From Aliiglaciecola sp041538045 (GTDB lineage: Bacteria > Pseudomonadota > Gammaproteobacteria > Enterobacterales > Alteromonadaceae): a DNA stretch of 64,000 nt. The stretch spans positions 248,001-312,000 of the forward strand of contig NZ_JBGOSE010000001.1 of assembly GCF_041538045.1 (NCBI RefSeq). The letters are read 5' to 3'. Within the stretch, counting starts at the first letter, position 1; each line of letters starts with the position of its first letter. The notes below the pieces were generated by a model, which was not told the DNA's origin, made no database searches, and saw only the letters and a list, made by a program, of their open reading frames with translations. Below are positions 9,386-17,638 of this stretch, one piece after another. A program made the translations under genes and the position numbers.

Positions 9386-9850
9386 CAGTTAACTTAACGC
9401 TTACAAGTTTAGGGTTTTTAATCGGATAAAAGAACTATGCTTATATCGCTTTATCTCATATTAGAAGTGGTCGCAGTTTCTCTATATACTGCTTTAGGAT
9501 TCCTAAGCCCAAAGTCGAACATTCCAATAGTACGCTCCCAATAAGGAAAGTTTTTACCATATTACTATTAATCTCCTTCGAGAAAATTGAACTAAATGCT
9601 CGTTCCTTGTTCGATTCTTTCACCGTGCTCCACTACACCTGTCACAATAATAACATTGTCAAAATTACTATCTTGGTCTTGTAAAAAAGTTTTATAAAAG
9701 TGTTCTCACTGATTTACTGAGCTAAACGAGGTTTTCGCGGTTATGCCTCGCCCGGAAGGACCGATGCGCGCTTAAAGGTAAGTTCAACTGCAATTTACTA
9801 TTGACTCTAATAATCTATAATTACGTCATATGATTTGTTTTACCATCATA
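9386..9850. other. non-coding accessory stretch
   Basis: No gene is supported. The sequence contains scattered stops in all frames. It leads into the decayed transposase at about 9855 and may itself be decayed element DNA. Confidence 0.4.
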
Positions 9851-9854
9851 AAAG

Positions 9855-10140
9855 TTCTGTAGCCCTGCACCGCGAGGCAATAGCTCGATGGGGAGATTCA
9901 AGTAACATTCTAGTCGCAATGATGATGGTTAATTAGTAATAGCTACAGTAACACAGCAAATGTTCAAGCCCACTTAACATTAAAGCAATCGAGTGCCTTG
10001 CTGAGTGTCTACCTAACAAATTTTATGGTGATAAAAGGGATCCAATATATATCTGGAAGACACACTGTATGAGAAAGGCGTAAAGTTACTCACGACTGTT
10101 CGCAACGGTGAGAAAGCAAGAGCTTTCCTCCTATTAATTG
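9855..10140 (+). pseudogene. decayed IS982-family transposase remnant
   Basis: Conceptual translation over three frames recovers the order of an IS982-type DDE transposase. GNSSMGRFK(stop)H is followed by NDDG(stop)LVIATVT from 9876 in one frame. KFYGDK follows in a second frame at 10018-10035. LEDTLYEKGVKLLTTVRNGE is read in a third frame from 10053. This parallels the family path GK.S.GWFFGFKLHL.VND.GG...VT.ANV, then LYGDKGYIS, then L...L..KGV.LIT..RKNMK. At least two in-frame stops and two frameshifts are present, the C-terminal third is missing and I see no terminal inverted repeats. It is a dead relic. Confidence 0.72.
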
Positions 10141-10308
10141 GCACCATCTGACAGCAGTTGTTAAGTCTTAATGCCCATTGGTGTATATTAATTAATCTAT
10201 AGCTAAGAGTGATATTTTAGTTGCATTCAGGAGCATTAAACTTTAAATTCAAGGTGAGTTAATTTACCGGTTAGCTCTAATCTTAACTGAACCATAAAAG
10301 GATTTTTT

Positions 10309-11265
10309 ATGCTTAGAAAAATATTGCTTTTATCTACAGTCTCAGTTTCTTTAAGTAACGAGGTGCTTGCTCAATCCTATGAACTACCTGTTGGATGTGA
10401 ATACGGTAGAGTGGAAAGCTACGATATAGCTGGAGATGAGTTAAACACAGCTCTGGAATCTGGTTACGACATATACAATGATAGTACTGTCACGGGAGCA
10501 GGCTACTTGGCTTGGAGTAATTTCTTGATTAGTCTATATAATATTGTTGATGGGTACGATTATTTGAGGGTTGAAGCACCTAAACACGTCATTCAAGGAA
10601 GCTCATTCAGAGCTAAGGGAAACCTTTTTGATATACTAGCAAATGTTCAATTTTATAATTCAGAAATGGGGTATGTTGGTACAGATAAGTCAGATGAGTA
10701 CGCAAATGCTTATCACTATATGAGCTTTCCTAACACCTATGGATACGGACTCGTGTGGGTGGCTAGAGCTAGTGGTATGTGTTCAGCAGAAGGTATCTGG
10801 GTTCAAAAATCACCTGAACTTTCTTCACTTACTGTTCAGTATAACGAGATCGGAAATAGAATTATTGGGACTTTCACAGCAAATGGTGGTTCGATAGACA
10901 CTTATTCAAAATACGGGCGAGAAAATAAACCCATAAATTATTTATGGGAAATAAAACATGACGCAGTTGTAAGAGAGCGAGCGAACGGTAACAAGTGGTG
11001 TGATGTGACCAACTCGGACAATGCTGAGTGGGAATACTTGAAATCAGGTGCTAGTAATACCTTCAATTTCGACTATTATGCATGTCCAATTACAGTTAGA
11101 GCCACCGTTCGCGACGGTGTATATTCCTCTACTATGCGTTTCAAGAGCGTGGACGCGTATATAGATAATGGCGGTGGATCTGGCGGTGGATCTGGTGGTG
11201 GCTCAGGAGGAGGTTCAGGACCTGGAAATTGCCCAGGAGTAGGGCCTTGTTCAATAGAAAATTAA
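10309..11265 (+). CDS. secreted orphan protein with Gly-Ser repeat tail
   Basis: I do not recognise this 318-residue protein. It begins with a signal peptide (about residues 1-22, ending VLAQ), so export is likely. The body is rich in Tyr, Ser and Asn and has several Cys (in VGCEYG, SGMCSAEG, KWCDV, YYACPI), consistent with disulfides outside the cytoplasm. A predicted beta-rich segment LTVQYNEIGNRIIGTFTANG lies near 175. The C-terminus is striking: about four GGGS repeats (about 288-304), then a short Cys-containing end, NCPGVGPCSIEN. Ribosome site AAGGA. It is monocistronic with its own terminator, directly after transposon remains. Confidence 0.7.
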   Translation: MLRKILLLSTVSVSLSNEVLAQSYELPVGCEYGRVESYDIAGDELNTALESGYDIYNDSTVTGAGYLAWSNFLISLYNIVDGYDYLRVEAPKHVIQGSSFRAKGNLFDILANVQFYNSEMGYVGTDKSDEYANAYHYMSFPNTYGYGLVWVARASGMCSAEGIWVQKSPELSSLTVQYNEIGNRIIGTFTANGGSIDTYSKYGRENKPINYLWEIKHDAVVRERANGNKWCDVTNSDNAEWEYLKSGASNTFNFDYYACPITVRATVRDGVYSSTMRFKSVDAYIDNGGGSGGGSGGGSGGGSGPGNCPGVGPCSIEN

Positions 11266-11282
11266 TTTAAGCTTAAACATAA

Positions 11283-11330
11283 TAAGGGTTTCAAGTAAGT
11301 TTAATGTAAAAACTTACTTGACCCCTTTTA
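11283..11330 (+). terminator. intrinsic terminator after the secreted orphan gene
   Basis: Long stem: AAGGGT, TCAAGTAAGTTT on the left pairs with AAACTTACTTGA, CCCCTT on the right across a short AT loop, followed by TTTT. It lies 18 bp after the stop. Confidence 0.82.
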
Positions 11331-11690
11331 ACATTCTAATAGATAATTGGCTTTAGCCTAAAGTATATAAAAATACATGCTAAAAATGCTATTAGCGAAT
11401 AGATTTAGTGACTTACTGTCAGCTGCAATCACTTCTTACCGTTACTACAACTACACATCAAGGAAGATTCACTGACTGTATAACATTCGTTCAATATTTA
11501 AAGTGGTTGTGCAGTTTGTTGCATCTTGTCGCCTAATGCTTTGTAATTCATTTGGGCAGATAGTTTAATAACATCAGATAACAATAGGTAATAGATTTAA
11601 TCTTGGGTTGGATTTCATTAAGTGGTATCTTACCTTGATTCGCAACTTGGTTCATACCCACTTGTAACCTGATTCTAGTATCTGACTTTT
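11331..11690. other. intergenic region upstream of the TPR/2OG-oxygenase gene
   Basis: About 360 bp without a gene. It must hold the promoter of the gene at 11691, but I cannot point to a clear -35/-10 pair, and the gene lacks an obvious Shine-Dalgarno sequence. Confidence 0.4.
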
Positions 11691-13532
11691 ATGCAAAATC
11701 CAAATATGCAAAATCCAAACTTAAGCGCACAACAAAGGCTGAACTTGGCAATGCAGTTAATGCATAAAGGCCAATTTGAACAAGCGTTATCTCATTTCCT
11801 AATTCTAAAAGATGTTGGTATTAAAGATTTTCGCTTATCCAGAGCCATGGGCTCCGCTTATGAACGCTTGAGAAATAACAGCGAAGCTAAACGTTATTTT
11901 TCCGAATCTTTGTTACTTAATCCCAAACAACCTGATTTATATTATGCTTTAGGCAAGATAGCCTATTTTTCAAAAGCTTTTGAACAAGCAGTTAACTATT
12001 TCAAACAGTGCCTCTCATTTGACAATAAAAATCCGCAGGTTTGGTTAAAGCTGGGTCAGACCTATTTTCATATGGACGAGTTGCAATTAGCTGAACAAGC
12101 TTTTATCAACTGTGAAAAACTGCAAGCTAACTCACTTGAGGCTAAGCTTGGACGCAGCCGTATTTTACAGAAACGAAATGAACATAAAAAAGCTGAAGAG
12201 TTATTAATTGCCATTGATAAAATCGAACCTAATAATTTACGGGTGCTATCAGAATTGGGCTGGTTACAAAAAGACCAAGGCAATTATCCACAGGCCGCAG
12301 AATTATTCAAAAAAAGATTAACGATTGAGCCAACTAATCCTGAATATTATGAAGACTTAGCATTAGTTTACTTAGACCTTCAGCAACCTGTAAACGCCAT
12401 GGATACCCTTAAGCAGGGTATCCAAAGAGCACCGGATAATCGCAAGCTAAACCAATTGTTTAGTGCTTTGAAATATGAAATGAATGAAGATGACCATTTA
12501 TCTCATTATCGCCAACAAGCATTCGAAAAAATGTCTGATGAATTAATTGCCGATTATATTGTGGGTCTAGTTAAAATTGATGAAGTTGCTAAGGCTAAGC
12601 AACTTGTAAATGAACTATTTGTCCATGCCGATAAAAAAGGCGTAGCCAAAAATCTGCAGCTAATGTTATGGGAAAAAGAGCAAAAGCATGACGATATCGT
12701 TGGCTATTTTAGGGATAAAATTTCATCAAAAGCGGTTTTATCAATTTCCGAAAATGAAAAGTTAGTAAAAGCCTACCTAGCTATAGGTGAAAATCAGAAG
12801 GGGCTTAAACTGCTTGAACATATGTTGCAATTAGCCCCTAATGATCAACTGTTTTGGGCTTTGAAAACAACAGCGCTAAGACAGTTACAAAGCTTTGAAT
12901 ATGAGTACCTATGTGATTATCAGAATATGGTCTTCCAGCAGCCTATAATACTGCCAAATCAATATAAAAATATCGAACAATTTAGCCAGGCTTTACGCGT
13001 AGCTTTAAATGAAATTCACGTGAGCCAACGCAATCCCTTAGATCAATCGTTACGTCATGGCACTCAGACCATGGGCAACTTATTTTCACAACAAGTTCCT
13101 ATCATTCAACAACTTAGAGGAGCCCTTAAAAATACCATTGATTCATTGTTGGTTGGCCTTAAACCAGATCAGGCCCACCCATTTTATCAGCATGCTGGCA
13201 AAGCAATCGAATTTTCAGCCAATTGGTCAGTTAAATTAAGTAACCAAGGGTTCCATGTTTCCCATGTACACCCTAAAGGTTGGTTGAGCAGTGCATTTTA
13301 TGTGCATGTACCTTCGGTAATTGATGAAACAAGTAAACAAGGTTGGCTGCATTTTGGTAAACCTGGCATTGGCCTGCCTGATCCGTTAGCTGAACAAAAA
13401 TGGGTTAAACCCCAAATTGGCCAGTTAGTTTTATTTCCTTCGTATTTTTGGCACGGAACAGAAGCATTTGAAGATTCTCAAGAGAGAATGTCAGTGGCCT
13501 TTGATTTATTACCTATAAAATCAACAAAATGA
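11691..13532 (+). CDS. TPR-repeat protein with C-terminal 2OG-Fe(II) oxygenase domain
   Basis: Two-part 613-residue protein. Residues about 10-260 are tandem tetratricopeptide repeats (for example LYYALGKIAYFSKAFEQAVN, VWLKLGQTYFHMDELQLAEQA), and degenerate repeats continue to about 400. The C-terminal 170 residues resemble the 2OG-FeII_Oxy_5 family (PF13759). They include VSHVHPKGWLSSAFYVHVP (iron-binding His residues), LHFGKPG, and LVLFPSYFWHGTEAFEDSQERMSVAFDL (distal His and the Arg that binds 2-oxoglutarate). It may hydroxylate a protein or small molecule recognised by the TPRs. The substrate is unknown. The first 30 bases are a duplicated 15-mer giving MQNPN twice, so either ATG (11691 or 11706) could start translation. 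Confidence 0.82.
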   Translation: MQNPNMQNPNLSAQQRLNLAMQLMHKGQFEQALSHFLILKDVGIKDFRLSRAMGSAYERLRNNSEAKRYFSESLLLNPKQPDLYYALGKIAYFSKAFEQAVNYFKQCLSFDNKNPQVWLKLGQTYFHMDELQLAEQAFINCEKLQANSLEAKLGRSRILQKRNEHKKAEELLIAIDKIEPNNLRVLSELGWLQKDQGNYPQAAELFKKRLTIEPTNPEYYEDLALVYLDLQQPVNAMDTLKQGIQRAPDNRKLNQLFSALKYEMNEDDHLSHYRQQAFEKMSDELIADYIVGLVKIDEVAKAKQLVNELFVHADKKGVAKNLQLMLWEKEQKHDDIVGYFRDKISSKAVLSISENEKLVKAYLAIGENQKGLKLLEHMLQLAPNDQLFWALKTTALRQLQSFEYEYLCDYQNMVFQQPIILPNQYKNIEQFSQALRVALNEIHVSQRNPLDQSLRHGTQTMGNLFSQQVPIIQQLRGALKNTIDSLLVGLKPDQAHPFYQHAGKAIEFSANWSVKLSNQGFHVSHVHPKGWLSSAFYVHVPSVIDETSKQGWLHFGKPGIGLPDPLAEQKWVKPQIGQLVLFPSYFWHGTEAFEDSQERMSVAFDLLPIKSTK

Positions 13533-13952
13533 TTGGTGCATTTAGTGAAAAAGTGGCCTAAGCTTATTTTAGGTAGGTTACTCAAATGGTCTTACCAGCT
13601 TTTTATCGCTAATTTTGAATGAATTGTCGTAAAAGCGCTATTTCTATTCATAAAAAGGTTGAATTATTCACTAAGAATGTATTATGAAAATAGTGCTTCA
13701 AGTCTCATTTATATTGACAATAAGGATTTTTTTATCCGCCATTGATTATAAAAACTACCGTTAGTCACTAAATGCTAAAGTGTGGCATACGATATCTTGA
13801 CAACTCGATAACTTCCGTGTGAACATTCGAGTGCAATAGTGTTAAATCGATTTATGGAATAACACTATAATCCTAAAAATAATTATATAGCCCCTTGTCA
13901 GTGAACTTTTCACCTAGACTGGGATTCATAACAAGAAAATTGGTTGGGAACT
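13533..13952. other. intergenic region with candidate promoter of the TonB2 operon
   Basis: No gene is seen in about 410 bp. A perfect -10 TATAAT lies at 13866-13871, with a weak -35 (TTAAAT, 13842) 18 bp upstream. This would place the start about 75 bp before the DUF3450 gene. I see no clear Fur box. Confidence 0.4.
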
Positions 13953-14723
13953 ATGTCCAAAATGAGCAAGAGAACCCTTATTGCCTCTACCGTTGTGGGT
14001 GCATTTGCACTTGGTAGTAGTGCAGTCTCTGCAGATACATTGAATGATCTTCACAAAGAAGAAGCTAAAATCCATGTTGCTGCAGCAAAATCTCAAGAGA
14101 AAATTGATAATCTCTTTCAACAATCACAAGAACTTTTAGTAGATTATCGTGCAGTTGTAGACGAAACAGAAAATCTGAAAGTTTACAATGATTATGTTGC
14201 AACTCTAGTTGCTGACCAACAACGCGGTATCGATTCTCTACAAAAACAAATCGATCAAATTGATGAAACTAAGCGTGGTATCGTTCCTTTACTTTTCAGA
14301 ATGATCGACAGTCTTGAAAAATTCATCGAAGCCGACGTGCCAATTAAAATGGCAGAGCGACGTGCACGTGTAGAACGTTTACGTGACGTTATGGGTAACT
14401 CGAATGTAACTGTATCAGAGCGTTTTCGCCAAGTTATCGAAGCTTACCAAATTGAATTAGATTACGGCTCAAAGATTTCAGCTTACCAAGGTAACATGAC
14501 TTATAATGGTACAGACATTACGGTTGATTTCTTCAACCTTGGTCGTACTGCGTTAATTGCCTTATCTCTTGACCAGAAAAATGCATGGATGTGGGATACC
14601 GCAGAGCGCACCTGGGTAGAGCTAGGAAGTGAATACCTTGAATCTAGTATCGCTGCAGTTCGTATGGCAAGAAAACAATTGCCAGTTAATCTAGTTAAAC
14701 TACCCATTCCAGCAGCGGAGTAA
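13953..14723 (+). CDS. DUF3450 periplasmic coiled-coil protein (TonB2 operon)
   Basis: First gene of a TonB2-type energy operon. The protein has a signal peptide (about residues 1-27, ending AVSA), a long helical coiled-coil stretch (about 30-110, e.g. LHKEEAKIHVAAAKSQEKID) and a C-terminal domain with LGRTALIALSLDQKNAWMWD, typical of DUF3450. In marine gammaproteobacteria this family is always next to exbB-like genes. Its role is thought to be periplasmic support of the transducer, which is family knowledge and not proven here. I start it at the ATG at 13953, preceded by TTGGGAAC. A TTG 9 bp upstream is also in frame. Confidence 0.88.
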   Translation: MSKMSKRTLIASTVVGAFALGSSAVSADTLNDLHKEEAKIHVAAAKSQEKIDNLFQQSQELLVDYRAVVDETENLKVYNDYVATLVADQQRGIDSLQKQIDQIDETKRGIVPLLFRMIDSLEKFIEADVPIKMAERRARVERLRDVMGNSNVTVSERFRQVIEAYQIELDYGSKISAYQGNMTYNGTDITVDFFNLGRTALIALSLDQKNAWMWDTAERTWVELGSEYLESSIAAVRMARKQLPVNLVKLPIPAAE

Positions 14724-14729
14724 TAAGAA

Positions 14730-16082
14730 ATGAAATTAACATTTAAATCCGTATTTGCTGCAACAGCAGTTACACTTTTAGCATCTGGCGCCCATGCTCA
14801 GTCAAGCCTTGACCAACTGTTAGAAGAAGTAAAACAAAATCGTGTTTCTGAAGCGAAGCTTGATAAGAAACGCGAAGCAGAGTTCCAATCTGCACGTGCC
14901 GATAAACAAGCACTACTTAGAACAGCTAAAGCTAACTTAAAAGCTGAAGAAGATCGTGGTGACCGTCTTGCTAAGCAATTTTCTGATAATGAAGTAACGT
15001 TAACAGAGAAAAGCACAGAGCTTGACATGGCTACCGGTGACCTTGGTGAGATGTTTGGTGTTGTACGTCAAGCAGCTTCAGAGTCTTACGGTCGTATCGC
15101 TACTTCAATTGTAAGTGCTCAGTTCCCAGGTCGTGCTGCATTCCTTAAGAGAATGTCAGAAGAGTCTGAAGGTCTTCCAAATATCCGCGAACTAGAAGAT
15201 ATGTGGATTGCACTTCAAACTGAAATGACTGAATCTGGTAAAATTGCTCGTTTTAATACTGAAGTAATTAACCTAGAAGGTGGTTCTTCACAACAAGAAG
15301 TCGTGCGCATCGGTGCATTTAACTTAGTGGGTGAAGTTGGTTATTTAGTATATGATGATCAAGAAGAAAAAGTTCAACCTCTAGGTCGTCAACCTGATGA
15401 GTTCCAAGCTGAAACAGCTCGCGAACTATATGCCTCTACTTCAGGCGTTATTCCTACGTTTGTGGATCCTTCAAGCGGTGCAATCCTAGGTCTATTGAAG
15501 CAAAAAGCGACTTGGGAAGAACGTTACCATGCTGGTGGTCCGGTTGGATACACTATCACTGTAATGTTAGTAATTGGTTTATTGATAGGTTTCTACAAAA
15601 TCATCACTCTTACCCTTATCAGTGGCAAAATGCGTAAACAGTTGAGTAACCCAGGCTCACCTTCATCGTCTAACCCTCTTGGACGTGTATTGAAGGTTTA
15701 CAACGAAAATAAAACAGCTGACACTGAAAATCTAGAAATGAAGCTTGATGAAGCAATTCTGAAAGAACTTCCAACGATAGAAAGTGGAATTAACATCATC
15801 AAGATTTTTGCTGCAATCGCTCCGTTACTAGGTCTACTAGGTACGGTACTTGGTATGATCGCTACCTTCCAACAAATCACATTGTTTGGTACTGGCGACC
15901 CAAGATTGATGGCAGGAAGTATTTCAATGGCATTGGTAACTACAGCTCAAGGTATTATCGCGGCACTACCGCTAATTCTTATGCACAGCATTGTTGCTGG
16001 TCGTAGTAAATCAATCGTGCATATCCTTGACGAACAAACTGCGGGCATAGTAGCTGCTCACGCAGAGTCGGAGAAAGCATAA
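14730..16082 (+). CDS. ttpC: TtpC-like MotA/TolQ/ExbB proton channel protein with periplasmic extension
   Basis: A 450-residue ExbB relative that couples the proton gradient to TonB2. A signal sequence (1-23, ending AHA) is followed by a periplasmic coiled coil (about 30-105) and a linker domain. A membrane segment lies at about 270-295 (GYTITVMLVIGLLIGFYKIITL), then a cytoplasmic loop. The two C-terminal membrane helices of the MotA/TolQ/ExbB domain follow (about 345-445, with IAPLLGLLGTVLGMIATFQQI). The size and architecture match Vibrio TtpC, the extra component of TonB2 systems. It is 6 bp after the DUF3450 gene and 1 bp before the second exbB. Confidence 0.88.
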   Translation: MKLTFKSVFAATAVTLLASGAHAQSSLDQLLEEVKQNRVSEAKLDKKREAEFQSARADKQALLRTAKANLKAEEDRGDRLAKQFSDNEVTLTEKSTELDMATGDLGEMFGVVRQAASESYGRIATSIVSAQFPGRAAFLKRMSEESEGLPNIRELEDMWIALQTEMTESGKIARFNTEVINLEGGSSQQEVVRIGAFNLVGEVGYLVYDDQEEKVQPLGRQPDEFQAETARELYASTSGVIPTFVDPSSGAILGLLKQKATWEERYHAGGPVGYTITVMLVIGLLIGFYKIITLTLISGKMRKQLSNPGSPSSSNPLGRVLKVYNENKTADTENLEMKLDEAILKELPTIESGINIIKIFAAIAPLLGLLGTVLGMIATFQQITLFGTGDPRLMAGSISMALVTTAQGIIAALPLILMHSIVAGRSKSIVHILDEQTAGIVAAHAESEKA

Positions 16083-16083
16083 T

Positions 16084-16608
16084 ATGGCTGACCTGATTGG
16101 ATTATGGGATTCCGTCAGGGAGTTTATCGCGACAGGAGGCGGGGTTTTATATCTCGTCGCTTTAGCGCTCTTTCTCATGTGGGTGTTAATGATAGAGCGC
16201 TTTTGGTTTTTGAATTCTGTGTATCCTAAGATGAGAAAGAATATCATCAAAGATTGGGATGCCAGAGTTGATACCACCTCCTGGTACGCGCATAGAATCC
16301 GTGATGCTTGGATTTCTCAAGCTTCAGACAAACTAGGCAGCAACATGTTGTTGATTAAAACCTTAGTGGCAATGTGTCCGCTAATAGGTTTACTAGGTAC
16401 AGTTTGGGGCATGATTAACGTATTCGAAACTATGGCTACACAAGGAACCGGTAATGCTCGATTAATGGCAGCTGGTATTTCGATGGCAACAATTCCTACT
16501 ATGGCAGGTATGGTTGCAGCTTTGTCTGGCGTTTTCTTTAGTTCTCGTTTGGAATCAAAAGTAAAAATCGCCAAAGAGAAGCTGATTGACAGCCTTCCTC
16601 ACCATTAA
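16084..16608 (+). CDS. exbB2: ExbB-type biopolymer transport protein (TonB2 system)
   Basis: A 174-residue inner-membrane proton channel subunit. Three membrane segments are seen: about 18-38 (GGVLYLVALALFLMWVLMIER), about 95-115 (ALVAMCPLIGLLGTVWGMINVF, the signature helix) and about 135-155 (ISMATIPTMAGMVAALSGVFF). It works with ExbD2 to energise TonB2. It is shorter than classical ExbB (about 240), as usual for the TonB2 type. It is tightly packed in the operon: 1 bp after ttpC and 11 bp before exbD2. Confidence 0.9.
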   Translation: MADLIGLWDSVREFIATGGGVLYLVALALFLMWVLMIERFWFLNSVYPKMRKNIIKDWDARVDTTSWYAHRIRDAWISQASDKLGSNMLLIKTLVAMCPLIGLLGTVWGMINVFETMATQGTGNARLMAAGISMATIPTMAGMVAALSGVFFSSRLESKVKIAKEKLIDSLPHH

Positions 16609-16619
16609 GAGAGAAGTTT

Positions 16620-17024
16620 ATGGCTCGTAAAGAACGTGCACCAGAGGAAGATGCAGCGATTGATATGACACCGATGCTTGATATCGTGTTTATCATGCTT
16701 ATCTTCTTCATTGTAACCACTGTTTTCGTGAAAGAAGCAGGGATACAAGTGAATAAACCGGGCGCTAGCCAGGCGTTTTTACCTAAAAACGCTAATATCT
16801 TTATTGCTGTCACGGAAGACGGTGTTATATGGATGGATAAGCGCGAAGTTAAGGTTGAATCTATTCAAGCTAACCTTGAAAAGCTTTTAGCCGAACAGCC
16901 TTCAGATGTTGTTATTATTCAAGCAGATGAAAAGGCTGAACATGGTATTGTGGTTAAAGTGATGGATCAAATCAAAGCCGCAGGTATCGACCAAATCTCA
17001 GTAGCAGCAAGAGGAGCTTCTTAA
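16620..17024 (+). CDS. exbD2: ExbD/TolR family protein (TonB2 system)
   Basis: Single-pass inner-membrane partner of ExbB. The 134 residues start with a charged cytoplasmic tail. The conserved motif IDMTPMLDIVFIMLIFFIV follows, in which Asp21 is the membrane-embedded proton-carrying residue, and the periplasmic domain spans about 45-134. Ribosome site GAGAGAAG. The tonB2 gene starts 2 bp after its stop, so translation is coupled. Confidence 0.92.
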   Translation: MARKERAPEEDAAIDMTPMLDIVFIMLIFFIVTTVFVKEAGIQVNKPGASQAFLPKNANIFIAVTEDGVIWMDKREVKVESIQANLEKLLAEQPSDVVIIQADEKAEHGIVVKVMDQIKAAGIDQISVAARGAS

Positions 17025-17026
17025 TT

Positions 17027-17638
17027 ATGCGAGTAATTGTCTCTATATTGCTTGGTGCAGTAGTCGCTTTTGGCCTGTTTGTAATTATGGCTAAACTGGT
17101 AGCGAACTCTTCGCAACCAGCAAGTGAAGTACCTGAGTCGCCTGTTATTGATATTGTAATGTCGGACCCAGACGAATCTACTCAAACTCGTCAACGTGTT
17201 CCACCACCACCTCCTCCTCCGCCTCAGCAACCGCCTAAAATTCAGCCGGTTGAACCTGATGTTGAAGATGCAAACGCAGACGGTGTAAGCTTTAATATGC
17301 CAGCTGTAGATGTGGGTGGCGCGTCGATTGATATTGGTGGCGTTGGAAATATGCAACGCGATGGTGAAGCAACTCCAATTGTTCGTATTGAACCTAAATA
17401 CCCAGTGCAAGCTGCTCGTGATGGTAAGGAAGGATGGGTTATCTTATCTTTCACTATCAATGAGGTAGGCGGCGTGGATGATGTTGATGTTTTGGATGCA
17501 GATCCTAAACGTATCTTCGACCGTGAAGCTAAGCGCGCATTACGTAAATGGAAATACAAGCCAAAAATCGTCGATGGGAAACCTGAAAAACAGTTCAATA
17601 TGAAAGTGCAATTGGACTTTAAATTGGATCAAGGCTAA
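17027..17638 (+). CDS. tonB2: TonB family energy transducer (TonB2 type)
   Basis: Carries energy from the ExbB/ExbD motor to outer-membrane receptors. Order of parts: N-terminal membrane anchor (residues 3-27, VIVSILLGAVVAFGLFVIMA), a proline run (about residues 61-71, VPPPPPPPPQQPP) spanning the periplasm, and the C-terminal TonB domain (about 115-203) with PIVRIEPKYPVQAARDGKEG and ALRKWKYKPKIVDGKP. At 203 residues it is short, as in TonB2 of Vibrio. Its stop overlaps the start of the TPR gene (TAATG). Two receptors in this window (5276, 23617) are possible clients, which is inference only. Confidence 0.92.
   Translation: MRVIVSILLGAVVAFGLFVIMAKLVANSSQPASEVPESPVIDIVMSDPDESTQTRQRVPPPPPPPPQQPPKIQPVEPDVEDANADGVSFNMPAVDVGGASIDIGGVGNMQRDGEATPIVRIEPKYPVQAARDGKEGWVILSFTINEVGGVDDVDVLDADPKRIFDREAKRALRKWKYKPKIVDGKPEKQFNMKVQLDFKLDQG

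Noticed and set aside
9437..9544. 35-residue hydrophobic frame (MLISLYLILEVVAVSLYTAL...)
   Set aside because: Weak ribosome site, no neighbours that suggest a role, and in a stretch of decayed DNA.
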